Below, piece after piece: positions 1 through 6,750 of a stretch of DNA of 8,966 bases. The stretch is taken from assembly GCA_035279545.1 (NCBI GenBank), contig DATEHM010000125.1:1-8966 (forward strand). Reading direction: 5' to 3'. The first letter of the stretch is position 1. Each line of letters begins with the position of its first letter. The DNA comes from Segetimicrobium sp035279545 (GTDB lineage Bacteria > Sysuimicrobiota > Sysuimicrobiia > Sysuimicrobiales > Segetimicrobiaceae). The notes under the pieces were generated by a model. It worked only from the letters and a program-made list of their open reading frames with translations, was not told the DNA's origin and searched no databases. The position numbers were made by a program, and so were the translations under genes.

Positions 1-174
1 GATCGGGACGCCGATCGTCCCCGCCCCGGCCACGGCCCCCGCATCCTGCCCTACGGCCGTCTTGCGCCCGAGGGCGCCCACCACGGTCATATCCTCCCGC
101 TGCGCGATGGTCCGCACGGCCGCCCGCCCCATCCGGCCGGCGGCGCCGGCCACGACCACCCTATGCACCGGCAC
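1..174 (-). CDS. dapB: 4-hydroxy-tetrahydrodipicolinate reductase, N-terminal part (partial)
   Basis: DapB reduces 4-hydroxy-tetrahydrodipicolinate with NAD(P)H in the diaminopimelate/lysine pathway, in the cytoplasm. Only the first 58 codons are present; the gene continues past the low-coordinate edge. The visible part is the start of the Rossmann fold: a hydrophobic strand (RVVVAG) followed by GAAGRMG at residues 10-16, the dinucleotide-binding glycine motif typical of DapB, then a second strand (TVVGAL). I chose the GTG at 174-172 because AGAGG lies about 9 nt upstream; a second in-frame GTG at 168-166 is the alternative. The gene overlaps the end of the M16 peptidase gene by 14 nt, which implies co-transcription and probably translational coupling. 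The catalytic and substrate-binding regions are outside the window. The assignment rests on the motif and on context, since dap genes often follow an M16 peptidase after pnp in Firmicutes. Confidence 0.85.
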   Translation of the reverse strand, partial: MPVHRVVVAGAAGRMGRAAVRTIAQREDMTVVGALGRKTAVGQDAGAVAGAGTIGVPI

Positions 175-1456
175 GGGCCCGCACCTCTTCTTCGATGGCC
201 GCGACGAGCGCAGGCTGCTGATCGAAGGGGCCGATCGCCGCGAGCGCCAGGCGGTCGGGGACCAGAAGCGATTCCGCCAGGGACCGCACCGCCTCGCCCT
301 CGACCGCGTCGACATCGGCGATGATTTCGTCCAGGGTAATCTGGCGCCCGAAGTACTGCTCCGAGCGGGCCAGTTTGCTCATCCGGCTGCCGGGGGTCTC
401 CAAGGCGAGCATCAGGTTGCCCTTGAGCGATTCCTTGGCCCGCGCCACCTCCTCGGCGGTCAGCCCGGCGCGCGCGCGCGCCAGGCCGTCGAGGGTCAGC
501 CGCACGACCTCGCGCGTCGCGGCGGGGCTCGTGCCCGCGTAGACGACGAACGCCCCGGCGTCGGCGTAGGCGGCTTGGTAGGAGGAGATGGAGTACGCCA
601 GCCCGCGCTCCTCCCGGATCTCTTGGAAGAGCCGGCTGCTCATCCCGCTCCCAAGCGCGGAGTCGAGGACCGCCAAGACGTACCGGTCGGGGTGGGCCTG
701 GGCGAGGCCCGGCACGCCGAGGCAGAGATGCACCTGCTCGATCTCCTTGCTCCGGTACGCCGTCGCCCGCTGCGGCTGCGGGGGGACGTGGACGGCCGGG
801 GCGGCGCGGCCCGACCATCCGCCAAGAAACTGGTCGGCGAGATCGACGATCTGCTCGTGATCCAACAGCCCGGCCGCGGTGACGAGGACGGCGTCGGGGC
901 AGTACCGCTCCGCCATGTAGGCCCGGAGATCCTCGCGGGTGAGTCTGCCCAGGCTGGCCAGGCTCCCGGACACCGGGCGGCCGAGCGGGTGCTCGGGCCA
1001 CAGGGTCTCGGCGAACACGTCGTGCACGAGGTCGTCCGGAGCGTCCTCGTACATCTTGATCTCCTCGGCGAGCACCTGGCGCTCCTTTTCGACCGCCGCC
1101 GCCTCCATCGCCGGGTGGAGGAGCATGTCGGTGAGGATCGCCATCCCCTCCGCCAGGTGGTCGCGCAGCACCCGCAGGTAGTAGCAGGTGTGCTCTTTGT
1201 CGGTGAACGCGTTCAGTTGGCCGCCGATCGCGTCCACCGCCTCGGCGATGGCCAGCGCCGATCGCGTCGCGGTGCCTTTGAACAGGATGTGCTCGATGAA
1301 GTGGGAGACCCCGTTGTGCGCGGGGTCTTCGTTCCGGGACCCCGCCGAAATCCAGACCCCGAGCGCGACCGTCCGCACGTGGTCCATCGGCTCGGTGATC
1401 ACCGTCACCCCATTGGACAAGGTGGCGCGCCGGTACAGCGCCTGATCAACCGCCAT
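161..1456 (-). CDS. M16 family zinc metallopeptidase (YmxG/MPP-like)
   Basis: This is a zinc endopeptidase of the pitrilysin/processing-peptidase family (M16B), close in layout to Bacillus YmxG (MlpA). Numbered from the chosen ATG, the inverted zinc motif HFIEH is at residues 52-56 (His52 and His56 ligands, Glu55 catalytic base), and the distal ligand region follows near Glu125 and Glu132 (EKERQVLAEEIKMYED), the spacing expected in the family. The protein has 431 residues, usual for a single M16B chain with an active N-terminal half and an inactive C-terminal half. The C-terminal half carries the typical SRLFQEIREERGLAYSI segment. No signal peptide is visible. Start choice: the frame opens earlier at a GTG (1477), but AAGGGG lies 6 nt before the ATG at 1456-1454 and 3 nt before the ATG at 1459, so one of these is likely. 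It follows pnp by about 110 nt and overlaps dapB. The natural substrate cannot be read from the sequence. Confidence 0.93.
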   Translation of the reverse strand: MAVDQALYRRATLSNGVTVITEPMDHVRTVALGVWISAGSRNEDPAHNGVSHFIEHILFKGTATRSALAIAEAVDAIGGQLNAFTDKEHTCYYLRVLRDHLAEGMAILTDMLLHPAMEAAAVEKERQVLAEEIKMYEDAPDDLVHDVFAETLWPEHPLGRPVSGSLASLGRLTREDLRAYMAERYCPDAVLVTAAGLLDHEQIVDLADQFLGGWSGRAAPAVHVPPQPQRATAYRSKEIEQVHLCLGVPGLAQAHPDRYVLAVLDSALGSGMSSRLFQEIREERGLAYSISSYQAAYADAGAFVVYAGTSPAATREVVRLTLDGLARARAGLTAEEVARAKESLKGNLMLALETPGSRMSKLARSEQYFGRQITLDEIIADVDAVEGEAVRSLAESLLVPDRLALAAIGPFDQQPALVAAIEEEVRARAGA

Positions 1457-1519
1457 CATCGTCCCCTTGCCGCGCACCCCTCACCGTGCGGTCCCGGCCG
1501 GGGCCCCGCAGGTAGCCGA

Positions 1520-1541
1520 GAAGCCTCCTCGCGGAGGCTTC
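1520..1541 (-). terminator. Hairpin in the pnp to M16 peptidase gap
   Basis: There is a perfect 9-bp stem (GAAGCCTCC/GGAGGCTTC) closed by a 4-nt loop. On the minus-strand RNA the loop reads GCGA, a GNRA tetraloop, which makes the hairpin very stable. It begins about 27 nt after the pnp stop codon. No U-run follows (the RNA continues UCGGCUACC), so it is more likely an mRNA-stability or processing element, or a partial terminator, than a strong intrinsic terminator. Transcription presumably continues into the peptidase gene, as no promoter was recognised in the gap. Confidence 0.55.
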
Positions 1542-1567
1542 CCCAGCGCCAGGATAGAGGACCGCCA

Positions 1568-3835
1568 CTATGGGCCCGGCTTTCGACGCGGAGGCCGGGG
1601 CCCTCGGCGGTCCCGCTCGCGAGGTCCGCGATCGTGCCGGTCGAACCGTTCGGGCCGGCGCGCGTCCCCTCCGCCCCCGTCGCCCCCTTCGGGGGACAGC
1701 CCCGCCGGCACTTCGTCCCCCGGCACCAACCCCCGCCGGGTCAGGTTGACGCGCCCGATGTTGTCGATCTCCTTGACCTTCACCTCGAGTTCGTCGCCCA
1801 CCTTGACGACGTCCTCGACCCTGTTGACCCGTTCGCGGGACAGTTCGGAGATGTGGACCAGCCCCTCCTTGCCCGGGAAGATCTCCACAAACGCGCCGAA
1901 GTTCATCAGCCGGGTCACCCGGCCCTTGTAGATCTCGCCCGGCTTGGCCTCCTTGACGATGTCCTCGATCATCCGCTGCGCGCGCGCGGCGGCTTCTTCG
2001 TCGGCCGAGGCGATCAGCACGCGTCCGTCCTGCTCGATGTCGATCTTGACCCCGGTTTCCGCGGTGATCTTGTTGATCACCTTGCCGCCCGGACCGATCA
2101 CCTCGCGGATCCGCTCCGGGTTGATGACGATCGTGATGATCCGCGGCGCGTACGGCGACATCGTGGACCGCGGTGCGGGGATCGTCTGCGCGATCACATC
2201 GAGCACCCGCATCCGCGCCTCCCGCGCCTGGGCCAGGGCCTGCCGGAAGATCTCCCGGGAGAGGCCGCGGATCTTGATGTCCATCTGCAGCGCGGTCACC
2301 CCATCTCGGGTCCCCGCCACCTTGAAGTCCATGTCGCCCATCGCATCCTCGATCCCCTGAATGTCCGTGAGAATCGCGACGCGCGGATCCCCCGCCGGGC
2401 CGGTAATCAGCCCCATCGCGATCCCCCCCACCGGCTTGCGAATCGGCACCCCCGCATCCATCAAGGCCAGGGTGCAGCCGCAGACCGAGGCCATCGAGGT
2501 GGACCCGTTCGACTCGAGCACGAGCGAGACGAGGCGGATGGTGTACGGCCACTCCTCTTCCGGAGGCACCATCGGCTCCACGGCCCGCTCGGCCAGGGCG
2601 CCGTGCCCGATCTCGCGGCGGCCGGGGCTGCGCATCGGTCGGGCCTCGCCCACGCTATAGGGCGGGAAGTCGTAGTGGTGCATGTAGCGCTTCCGGTCTC
2701 GCGTGCTCAGGTCGTCGATGATCTGTTCGTCCTGCCCGGTCCCAAGCGTGCAGGCGGTCAGGACTTGGGTCTGCCCACGCACGAACAGCCCGGAGCCGTG
2801 CACCCGCGGCAGCAGCCCCACCTGCGCCGAGAGCGAACGGATCTCGGTGGGGGTGCGGCCGTCGGGGCGGATGCCGTCGGTAAGGATCATCCGACGGACC
2901 TCGGCCTTGATCATCCCGTCCACCACATCGCCTACGATCTTGGCCTGTCCGGGGAACCGATCCGCCAGCGTGGTTTGCGTGTCCGCGGCCGCCTCGGCGA
3001 GCGCCGTCTCCCGCGCCTGCTTATCGCCGCGCCGCAGCGCCTCGGCGATCTTCGCCGCGGCCGTTTCGCGCACGGCCGCCTCCAGCTCGGGGTAGGCAGG
3101 GGGCGTCACCGCGAGCTTGGGGCGCCCCACCCGGCGGGCCAGGTCGTCGATCCCGGCGATGATCCGCTTGATCTCCCCGTGGGCGAGGTCGAGCGCCTCG
3201 AGAACGCGCTCCTCGGAGACCTCCCGCGCCCCCGCCTCCACCATGGTGATGGCGTCCCGGGTACCGGCGACCACGAGATCCAGGTCCATCGCCTTCTCAT
3301 CGAGCAGCTTGAGCGAGGGGTTGACCACAAACTGCCCGTCCACCAGGCCGATCCGGACCGCGGCGATCGGCCCATCGAACGGGATGTCTGAAATCGCGAG
3401 CGCCGCCCCCGCGCCGCAGACCGCCAGCATGTCGGGGGTGTTGTCCAGGTCGCTGCTGAGCACCGTGGCGACGACCTGGACGTCGTTCCGGAAGCCTTTG
3501 GGAAACAAGGGCCGGATCGGGCGGTCCATCAGGCGCGCGCTCAGAGTCGCCCGTTCGCCCGGCCGACCTTCGCGCTTAAAGAACCCGCCGGGGATCTTTC
3601 CGGCGGCGAACATCTTCTCTTCATAATCGCACGTCAGCGGGAAAAAATCGATCCCCTCCCGCGGTGACGACGACATCGTGGCCGTGACCAGGACGAGCGT
3701 GTCCCCGGACCGAACGACCACAGCCCCGTTGGCCTGCTTGGCCAAGGTGCCGGTCTCGATCGAGATCGGGCGGGCCCCCACCTCCACGTCCACGCGGCCC
3801 GTCCTCTCCCCGTGCGCGGCCTGGTCCGTTGTCAC
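1568..3835 (-). CDS. pnp: Polyribonucleotide nucleotidyltransferase (PNPase)
   Basis: PNPase is a trimeric 3'-to-5' phosphorolytic exoribonuclease that degrades and tails RNA in the cytoplasm. The 755 residues show the full family layout: a first RNase PH domain (about 12-150) with the RNA-binding FFKREGR near 85-91; a helical linker (about 240-315); a second, catalytic RNase PH domain (about 320-560) with GSTSM at 444-448 for phosphate binding and Asp491/Asp497 matching the E. coli catalytic pair; a KH domain (about 566-628) with the GPGG loop at 581-584; and an S1 domain (about 633-702). A low-complexity Arg/Asp/Gly-rich tail (about 703-755) ends the protein and is longer and more basic than usual. 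The GTG start has GGAGGAGG 9 nt upstream. The gene follows rpsO after an 84-nt gap with a strong hairpin, the conserved rpsO-pnp arrangement, in which pnp expression is often controlled by RNA processing. Confidence 0.98.
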   Translation of the reverse strand: MTTDQAAHGERTGRVDVEVGARPISIETGTLAKQANGAVVVRSGDTLVLVTATMSSSPREGIDFFPLTCDYEEKMFAAGKIPGGFFKREGRPGERATLSARLMDRPIRPLFPKGFRNDVQVVATVLSSDLDNTPDMLAVCGAGAALAISDIPFDGPIAAVRIGLVDGQFVVNPSLKLLDEKAMDLDLVVAGTRDAITMVEAGAREVSEERVLEALDLAHGEIKRIIAGIDDLARRVGRPKLAVTPPAYPELEAAVRETAAAKIAEALRRGDKQARETALAEAAADTQTTLADRFPGQAKIVGDVVDGMIKAEVRRMILTDGIRPDGRTPTEIRSLSAQVGLLPRVHGSGLFVRGQTQVLTACTLGTGQDEQIIDDLSTRDRKRYMHHYDFPPYSVGEARPMRSPGRREIGHGALAERAVEPMVPPEEEWPYTIRLVSLVLESNGSTSMASVCGCTLALMDAGVPIRKPVGGIAMGLITGPAGDPRVAILTDIQGIEDAMGDMDFKVAGTRDGVTALQMDIKIRGLSREIFRQALAQAREARMRVLDVIAQTIPAPRSTMSPYAPRIITIVINPERIREVIGPGGKVINKITAETGVKIDIEQDGRVLIASADEEAAARAQRMIEDIVKEAKPGEIYKGRVTRLMNFGAFVEIFPGKEGLVHISELSRERVNRVEDVVKVGDELEVKVKEIDNIGRVNLTRRGLVPGDEVPAGLSPEGGDGGGGDARRPERFDRHDRGPRERDRRGPRPPRRKPGP

Positions 3836-3891
3836 TGTTACCGTCCTCCTCCATGCGTCAACTGGGCCGGTCGAACCGCCCGCCGAAACGG

Positions 3892-3918
3892 CGACGGAGC
3901 GGGGTCCCCGCTCCGTCG
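3892..3918 (-). terminator. Strong hairpin between rpsO and pnp
   Basis: A 13-nt arm (CGACGGAGCGGGG) and its exact complement flank a single central base, giving about 12 bp of stem with a minimal loop. It begins 1 nt after the rpsO stop codon. On the minus strand it is followed by CCGUUUCGGC, so the U-tract is poor. In E. coli the same gap holds both a partial terminator and the RNase III cleavage site used in pnp autoregulation. A similar attenuator or processing role here is inference from position and structure. Confidence 0.6.
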
Positions 3919-3919
3919 T

Positions 3920-4192
3920 CTATCGCCGCAACCCGAGCCGATCGACAATTGCGCGATATCGTTCCATGTGGTGCGTACTGAGGTATGTCAACAATCGGCG
4001 CCGCAACCCGACCATGCGCAACAATCCCCGCCGTGAATGAAAATCGCTCTTGTGGATCTTCAGGTGCTCGCTGAGGTGATTGATGCGTCCGGTCAACCGC
4101 GCGATCTGAACGTCGGCGGATCCGCTGTCCTTGACATGTCGTTGAAACTCATTCACCGCGACCTGCTGCGTCGTTTCACTCTCTGCGCTCAC
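3920..4192 (-). CDS. rpsO: 30S ribosomal protein S15
   Basis: S15 is a primary binding protein of 16S rRNA that helps organise the central domain of the small subunit. The predicted protein has 90 residues, the family norm. Diagnostic segments are GSADVQIARLTGRINHLSEH in the first half, HKSDFHSRRGLLRMVGLRRR in the middle (including the conserved HHSRRGLL-like rRNA-binding stretch) and the terminal RLGLRR. The open frame extends further upstream to 4291, but that part is Gly-rich with no S15 similarity. The GTG at 4192-4190 has GGGAGG 8 nt upstream and is the clear start. pnp follows on the same strand. A promoter about 160 nt upstream and a long GC-rich leader suggest that the gene starts a transcription unit and may be autoregulated by S15, as in other bacteria. 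Confidence 0.97.
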   Translation of the reverse strand: MSAESETTQQVAVNEFQRHVKDSGSADVQIARLTGRINHLSEHLKIHKSDFHSRRGLLRMVGLRRRLLTYLSTHHMERYRAIVDRLGLRR

Positions 4193-4345
4193 CCGCTGTA
4201 CCTCCCATCGACCATTCCCATCGCCGGATTCTGGCCCGCCCGCCGAGGCGCCGCCGGAGCTGCGGACGCCCCCGCCCTGCCCGCGCGCCACCCGAGATGG
4301 GGGGGACCCCCCGAAACGTGGGGGAAAGGCATACCTGCTGCACGT
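4193..4345 (-). promoter_or_regulatory. rpsO 5' leader, possible S15 autoregulatory region
   Basis: About 150 nt separate the predicted transcription start (near 4345) from the rpsO GTG. The leader RNA contains a C-run (4324-4320), a G-run (4312-4307) and a second C-run (4305-4299). The G-run can pair with either C-run, giving two mutually exclusive hairpins. It ends in the strong ribosome site GGGAGG (4206-4201). S15 is known to repress its own mRNA through leader structures in several bacteria, and the leader folds differ between phyla. I did not match this leader to a described S15 motif, so the regulatory role is inferred. Confidence 0.4.
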
Positions 4346-4351
4346 CTACCT

Positions 4352-4381
4352 ATAATAACATACGCGTTCCGACGCTGGCAA
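4352..4381 (-). promoter_or_regulatory. Predicted sigma-70 promoter for rpsO-pnp
   Basis: On the minus strand TTGCCA (4381-4376) is a 5/6 match to the -35 box and TATTAT (4357-4352) a 5/6 match to the -10 box, 18 nt apart. A TG one base before the -10 (4360-4359) makes it an extended -10. This AT-rich spot stands out in a very GC-rich gap. The transcription start would be near 4345. Confidence 0.65.
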
Positions 4382-4383
4382 AC

Positions 4384-4397
4384 AGCCCGGATGGGCT
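4384..4397 (-). terminator. Weak hairpin downstream of efp
   Basis: There is a 5-bp stem AGCCC/GGGCT with a 4-nt loop, 9 nt after the efp stop codon, followed on the minus strand by GUUUGCC. It could be a weak terminator for efp, but the stem is short and the U-run is only three bases, overlapping the rpsO -35 box. Confidence 0.3.
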
Positions 4398-4405
4398 CGC
4401 CGGCG

Positions 4406-4966
4406 CTACCGCACGCGCTCGATGTAGTTCCCGGAGCGGGTATCGATCCGCACGATCTCCCCGGCGGTCACAAAGAGGGGTACCTGCACGACGGTGCCGG
4501 TCTCGAGGGTGGCGGGCTTGGTCCCGCCGCTCACGGTGTCTCCCCGAAAGCCCGGCACGGTCTCCACGATCTTCAGGTCCACCGAGTTCGGCAGTTCGAT
4601 GCCCAGCGGCGTCTGCTCGTGAAAGACGACCGTCACGTCCATGTTCTCCCGGAGAAACCGGGTGGCGTCTCCGAGCAGGGCGGCCGGCAGATGCAGCTGC
4701 TCGTAGTTCGTCTTGTCCATCATCACGTACTCGTCGCCGGTAGTGTACAGGTACTGCATCGTCTTCCGCTCCAGATAGACTAAAGGGACCCGTTCGGCCG
4801 TGCGGAAGGTCCGCTCCGTCGTCGCGCCGGTCTTGACGTTCTTGATCTTCGCCTTGACGTAGGCGGGCCCCCGACCTACCTTCACATGGTCGGAGGCGAT
4901 GATGACGTACATCTCCCCGTCGAGAAGAAAATGCACCCCGGGACGAAAGTCATTGCTCGAAATCAC
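4406..4966 (-). CDS. efp: Translation elongation factor P
   Basis: EF-P binds between the P and E sites of stalled ribosomes and promotes peptide-bond formation at polyproline stretches. The 186 residues match the family length and three-domain layout: a KOW-like N-terminal domain (about 1-62), a first OB domain (about 65-125) and a C-terminal OB domain (about 130-185) carrying the signature GFRGDTVSGGTKPATLETG. The modification loop reads HVKVGRGPAYV, with Arg at position 32 where E. coli and Bacillus have Lys. EarP-type EF-Ps also have Arg there, as do unmodified factors from Thermus- and Thermotoga-like bacteria. The start is a GTG with AAGGG about 9 nt upstream; the next in-frame ATG is codon 19 and would cut the domain. 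The gene lies downstream of the Xaa-Pro peptidase, a common pairing in Firmicutes, but a promoter in the gap suggests independent transcription. Confidence 0.97.
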   Translation of the reverse strand: MISSNDFRPGVHFLLDGEMYVIIASDHVKVGRGPAYVKAKIKNVKTGATTERTFRTAERVPLVYLERKTMQYLYTTGDEYVMMDKTNYEQLHLPAALLGDATRFLRENMDVTVVFHEQTPLGIELPNSVDLKIVETVPGFRGDTVSGGTKPATLETGTVVQVPLFVTAGEIVRIDTRSGNYIERVR

Positions 4967-4984
4967 GCGCGATCACCCTTCGGC

Positions 4985-5014
4985 AGTGTACCCGCTACCA
5001 TGCTGCCCTGTCAA
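4985..5014 (-). promoter_or_regulatory. Predicted sigma-70 promoter for efp
   Basis: The minus strand has a perfect TTGACA (5014-5009) and TACACT (4990-4985, 4/6) with an 18-nt spacer. The transcription start would fall near 4978, only about 12 nt before the efp GTG, so the ribosome site AAGGG (4980-4976) would lie at the very 5' end of the mRNA. Confidence 0.6.
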
Positions 5015-5100
5015 CGCGGTGGCGTGGGCGACCTTCACGGCCGGCGAGGATCGGCAGGACGCCGACACGCCCGGCTAGCGCGGCCCACCCGGGCCCATCG

Positions 5101-5140
5101 CCCCGTTGAGATCCGCCGTCCGATTTGCCGTGCAACGGGG
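5101..5140 (-). repeat. Inverted repeat after the pepQ stop codon
   Basis: Perfect 8-bp arms CCCCGTTG (5101-5108) and CAACGGGG (5133-5140) flank 24 nt, starting directly at the pepQ stop codon. The loop is long and no U-run follows on the minus strand. It may fold at the 3' end of the pepQ message, but it is not a classical intrinsic terminator. Confidence 0.35.
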
Positions 5141-6232
5141 CTACCCCGACAGGACCTGCAGCTCTGTCGGCGCCCGCGTCAGGATGCGGCACCCGTCGGG
5201 GGTGATCTCGACGTCGTCTTCGGTCCGCACCCCACCCCAGCCCGAGAGGTAAATCCCCGGTTCGACGGTCACGACCATGCCGGGGCTCAGGACGGCGTCC
5301 TCCAACGGCGAGAGCCGCGGCCCCTCGTGCACCTCCAGCCCCAGGCCGTGGCCGAGCGAGTGCCCGAATGCCTCCCCAAATCCCGCCGCGGCGATGACGG
5401 ACCGGGCCGCCTCGTCCACGGACCGGCAGGGGACGCCCGGCCGGATCATCTCCAGCGCGCGCCGCTGAGCGTCCAGGACGACCTGATAGACCCGGCGCTG
5501 CCGGTCGTCGGCACTCCCCAACACGACCGTCCGCGTGCAGTCCGAGCAATACCCCCCGCACTGCGCGCCGAAGTCAAGGGTCACAAACTCTCCCCGAGCC
5601 ATCACCCGATCCGTGGCCCGGCCGTGCGGCAGCGCCGAGCGGGGGCCGCTGGCGACCACGCTGTCGAAGGCGATCCGGTCCGCCCCGACGCGGCGCATGA
5701 ACGACTCGAGTTCGACCCCGGCCGCGCGTTCCGATAGTCCCGGACGAAGCACCGCGAGCATATGCGCAAATGCCTGATCGGCGATCTGCACGGCATGCGA
5801 GATCGCCGCCAGTTCCTCGGCGTCCTTCACCCAGCGGAGTCGGTCGACCGAGTTGAGGGGCACGAGTTCGGCGGGGGCAAGCTTCTCCCGCAGCCGCAGA
5901 ACCTGCGCGTACGGGACGAACTCAGCCTCGAATCCGATGGTGCGTGGGCTTCGCCCGGAGATGGCGCCAGCCAGCGCGCCCAGCGGGTCCCGCCCGCCGC
6001 GCAGCACGGTCCAGTCGGGGGCCTCGGCCGCCGCCTGTTCCTCATAGCGAAAATCGACCGCGAGCAGCGCCTCTGCCGGGGTGACGAGGGCCAATCCGGC
6101 CGTCCCGGCGAATCCGGTCACGTAGCGACGGTTCTCCGTCTTCAAGAGGAGCAGAGCTTCCGTCCCGGACGTCGCGAGGTACTCCCGGGCGCGGTCGAGG
6201 TGGGCGCGGCGGGTCGGGGTCGTCCCCAGCAT
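5141..6232 (-). CDS. pepQ: M24 family Xaa-Pro peptidase
   Basis: This is a cytoplasmic metallopeptidase of the aminopeptidase P/prolidase family, which releases residues preceding proline from peptides using two divalent metals. Numbered from the chosen ATG (363 residues), a creatinase-like N-terminal domain (about 1-125, with ENRRYVTGFAGTAG near 33-46) precedes the pita-bread catalytic domain. All five metal ligands are present: Asp220 (LDFGA), Asp231 (SDCTRT), His295 (GHSLGHGLG), Glu324 (TVEPGIY) and Glu338 (RTEDDV). His203 (LPHGR) and His302 (EVHEGP) match the catalytic histidines. The frame opens at a TTG (6274) that overlaps yqeG by 35 nt. I prefer the ATG at 6232-6230, which follows the yqeG stop by 7 nt, has GGTGA upstream and gives the usual N-terminus. 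Aminopeptidase or dipeptidase specificity cannot be settled here, so the symbol is by family. It lies just upstream of efp, another proline-linked gene. Confidence 0.93.
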   Translation of the reverse strand: MLGTTPTRRAHLDRAREYLATSGTEALLLLKTENRRYVTGFAGTAGLALVTPAEALLAVDFRYEEQAAAEAPDWTVLRGGRDPLGALAGAISGRSPRTIGFEAEFVPYAQVLRLREKLAPAELVPLNSVDRLRWVKDAEELAAISHAVQIADQAFAHMLAVLRPGLSERAAGVELESFMRRVGADRIAFDSVVASGPRSALPHGRATDRVMARGEFVTLDFGAQCGGYCSDCTRTVVLGSADDRQRRVYQVVLDAQRRALEMIRPGVPCRSVDEAARSVIAAAGFGEAFGHSLGHGLGLEVHEGPRLSPLEDAVLSPGMVVTVEPGIYLSGWGGVRTEDDVEITPDGCRILTRAPTELQVLSG

Positions 6233-6239
6233 CACCGGC

Positions 6240-6728
6240 TCACCGGCGGCCGCCGAGGATGGCCCGCTCGACAAGCCGTATCAGCCGGGTGAGCACGAAC
6301 TCGCGCCGGCTCTGCGGGCGGACGAGAATCGTGTGCAGGCCGAGCCGGTTTCCCCCGAGGATGTCGGTCAACACCTGATCCCCCACGAGCGCCGTCACCT
6401 CCGGCGTCGTCCCCATCACCGAGAGCGCCCGGCGGAGCGCTTTCGTCCACGGCTTCAGCGCCCCGGTCACGACCGGCAGCCCGAGCATCGTCGCCAGCTT
6501 CGTCACGCGGCTTCCCATGTTGTTGCTGACAATGCACAAGCGCAGATCGGCATCGCGGGCGGCGGCAATCCACCCCGGAAGTTCGGGGCTCGGCCGGTGG
6601 GCGCCCCAGGGCACGATGGTGTTGTCCAAATCCAGGATCACGCCGCGGATCCCCTGGGCGCGAAGGGCGCGCAAATCAATGTCATAGACGGTCTGGACCT
6701 GCGACGCCGGCCGCAGCCACCGCAGCAC
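6240..6728 (-). CDS. yqeG: YqeG family HAD-IIIA phosphatase
   Basis: This is a small haloacid-dehalogenase phosphatase of 162 residues, close to the Bacillus YqeG length and pattern. Motif I is DLDNT at 33-37 (nucleophile Asp33, acid/base Asp35), motif II is SNN at 68-70, motif III is Lys92 in the ALKPW segment, and motif IV is GDQVLTD at 116-122 (Asp117, Asp122), followed by the family stretch ILGGNRLGLHTILV. All catalytic residues are intact. The physiological substrate of bacterial YqeG is not established; related eukaryotic proteins dephosphorylate phosphatidylglycerophosphate, which makes a lipid role possible but unproven. The GTG start at 6728 has AGGTGA upstream. The gene sits 22 nt after the DUF1292 gene and 7 nt before pepQ, so the three are almost certainly one operon. 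Confidence 0.93.
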   Translation of the reverse strand: MLRWLRPASQVQTVYDIDLRALRAQGIRGVILDLDNTIVPWGAHRPSPELPGWIAAARDADLRLCIVSNNMGSRVTKLATMLGLPVVTGALKPWTKALRRALSVMGTTPEVTALVGDQVLTDILGGNRLGLHTILVRPQSRREFVLTRLIRLVERAILGGRR

Positions 6729-6750
6729 ATGTCACCTGCAACGCCGACCA

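Noticed and set aside
1446..2552. A long minus-strand frame overlapping the 3' half of pnp.
   Set aside because: It is an alternative frame of pnp with an Arg/Gly/Asp-rich, domain-free product.
62..3391. A 1109-codon plus-strand open frame across the M16 peptidase and pnp genes.
   Set aside because: It is an antisense shadow of two well-identified minus-strand genes; the product is His/Arg/Asp/Pro-rich with no domain pattern, as expected from GC-rich third codon positions.
3865..3880. Copy of CCGGTCGAACCG also found near 1637 inside pnp, considered as a repeat element.
   Set aside because: Only 12 bases in a GC-rich background, one copy coding and one in a gap; likely chance.
4193..4291. 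N-terminal extension of S15 starting at 4291.
   Set aside because: The added residues are Gly/Ser-rich and unlike S15, and the GTG at 4192 has an excellent ribosome site; the segment is better read as leader RNA.
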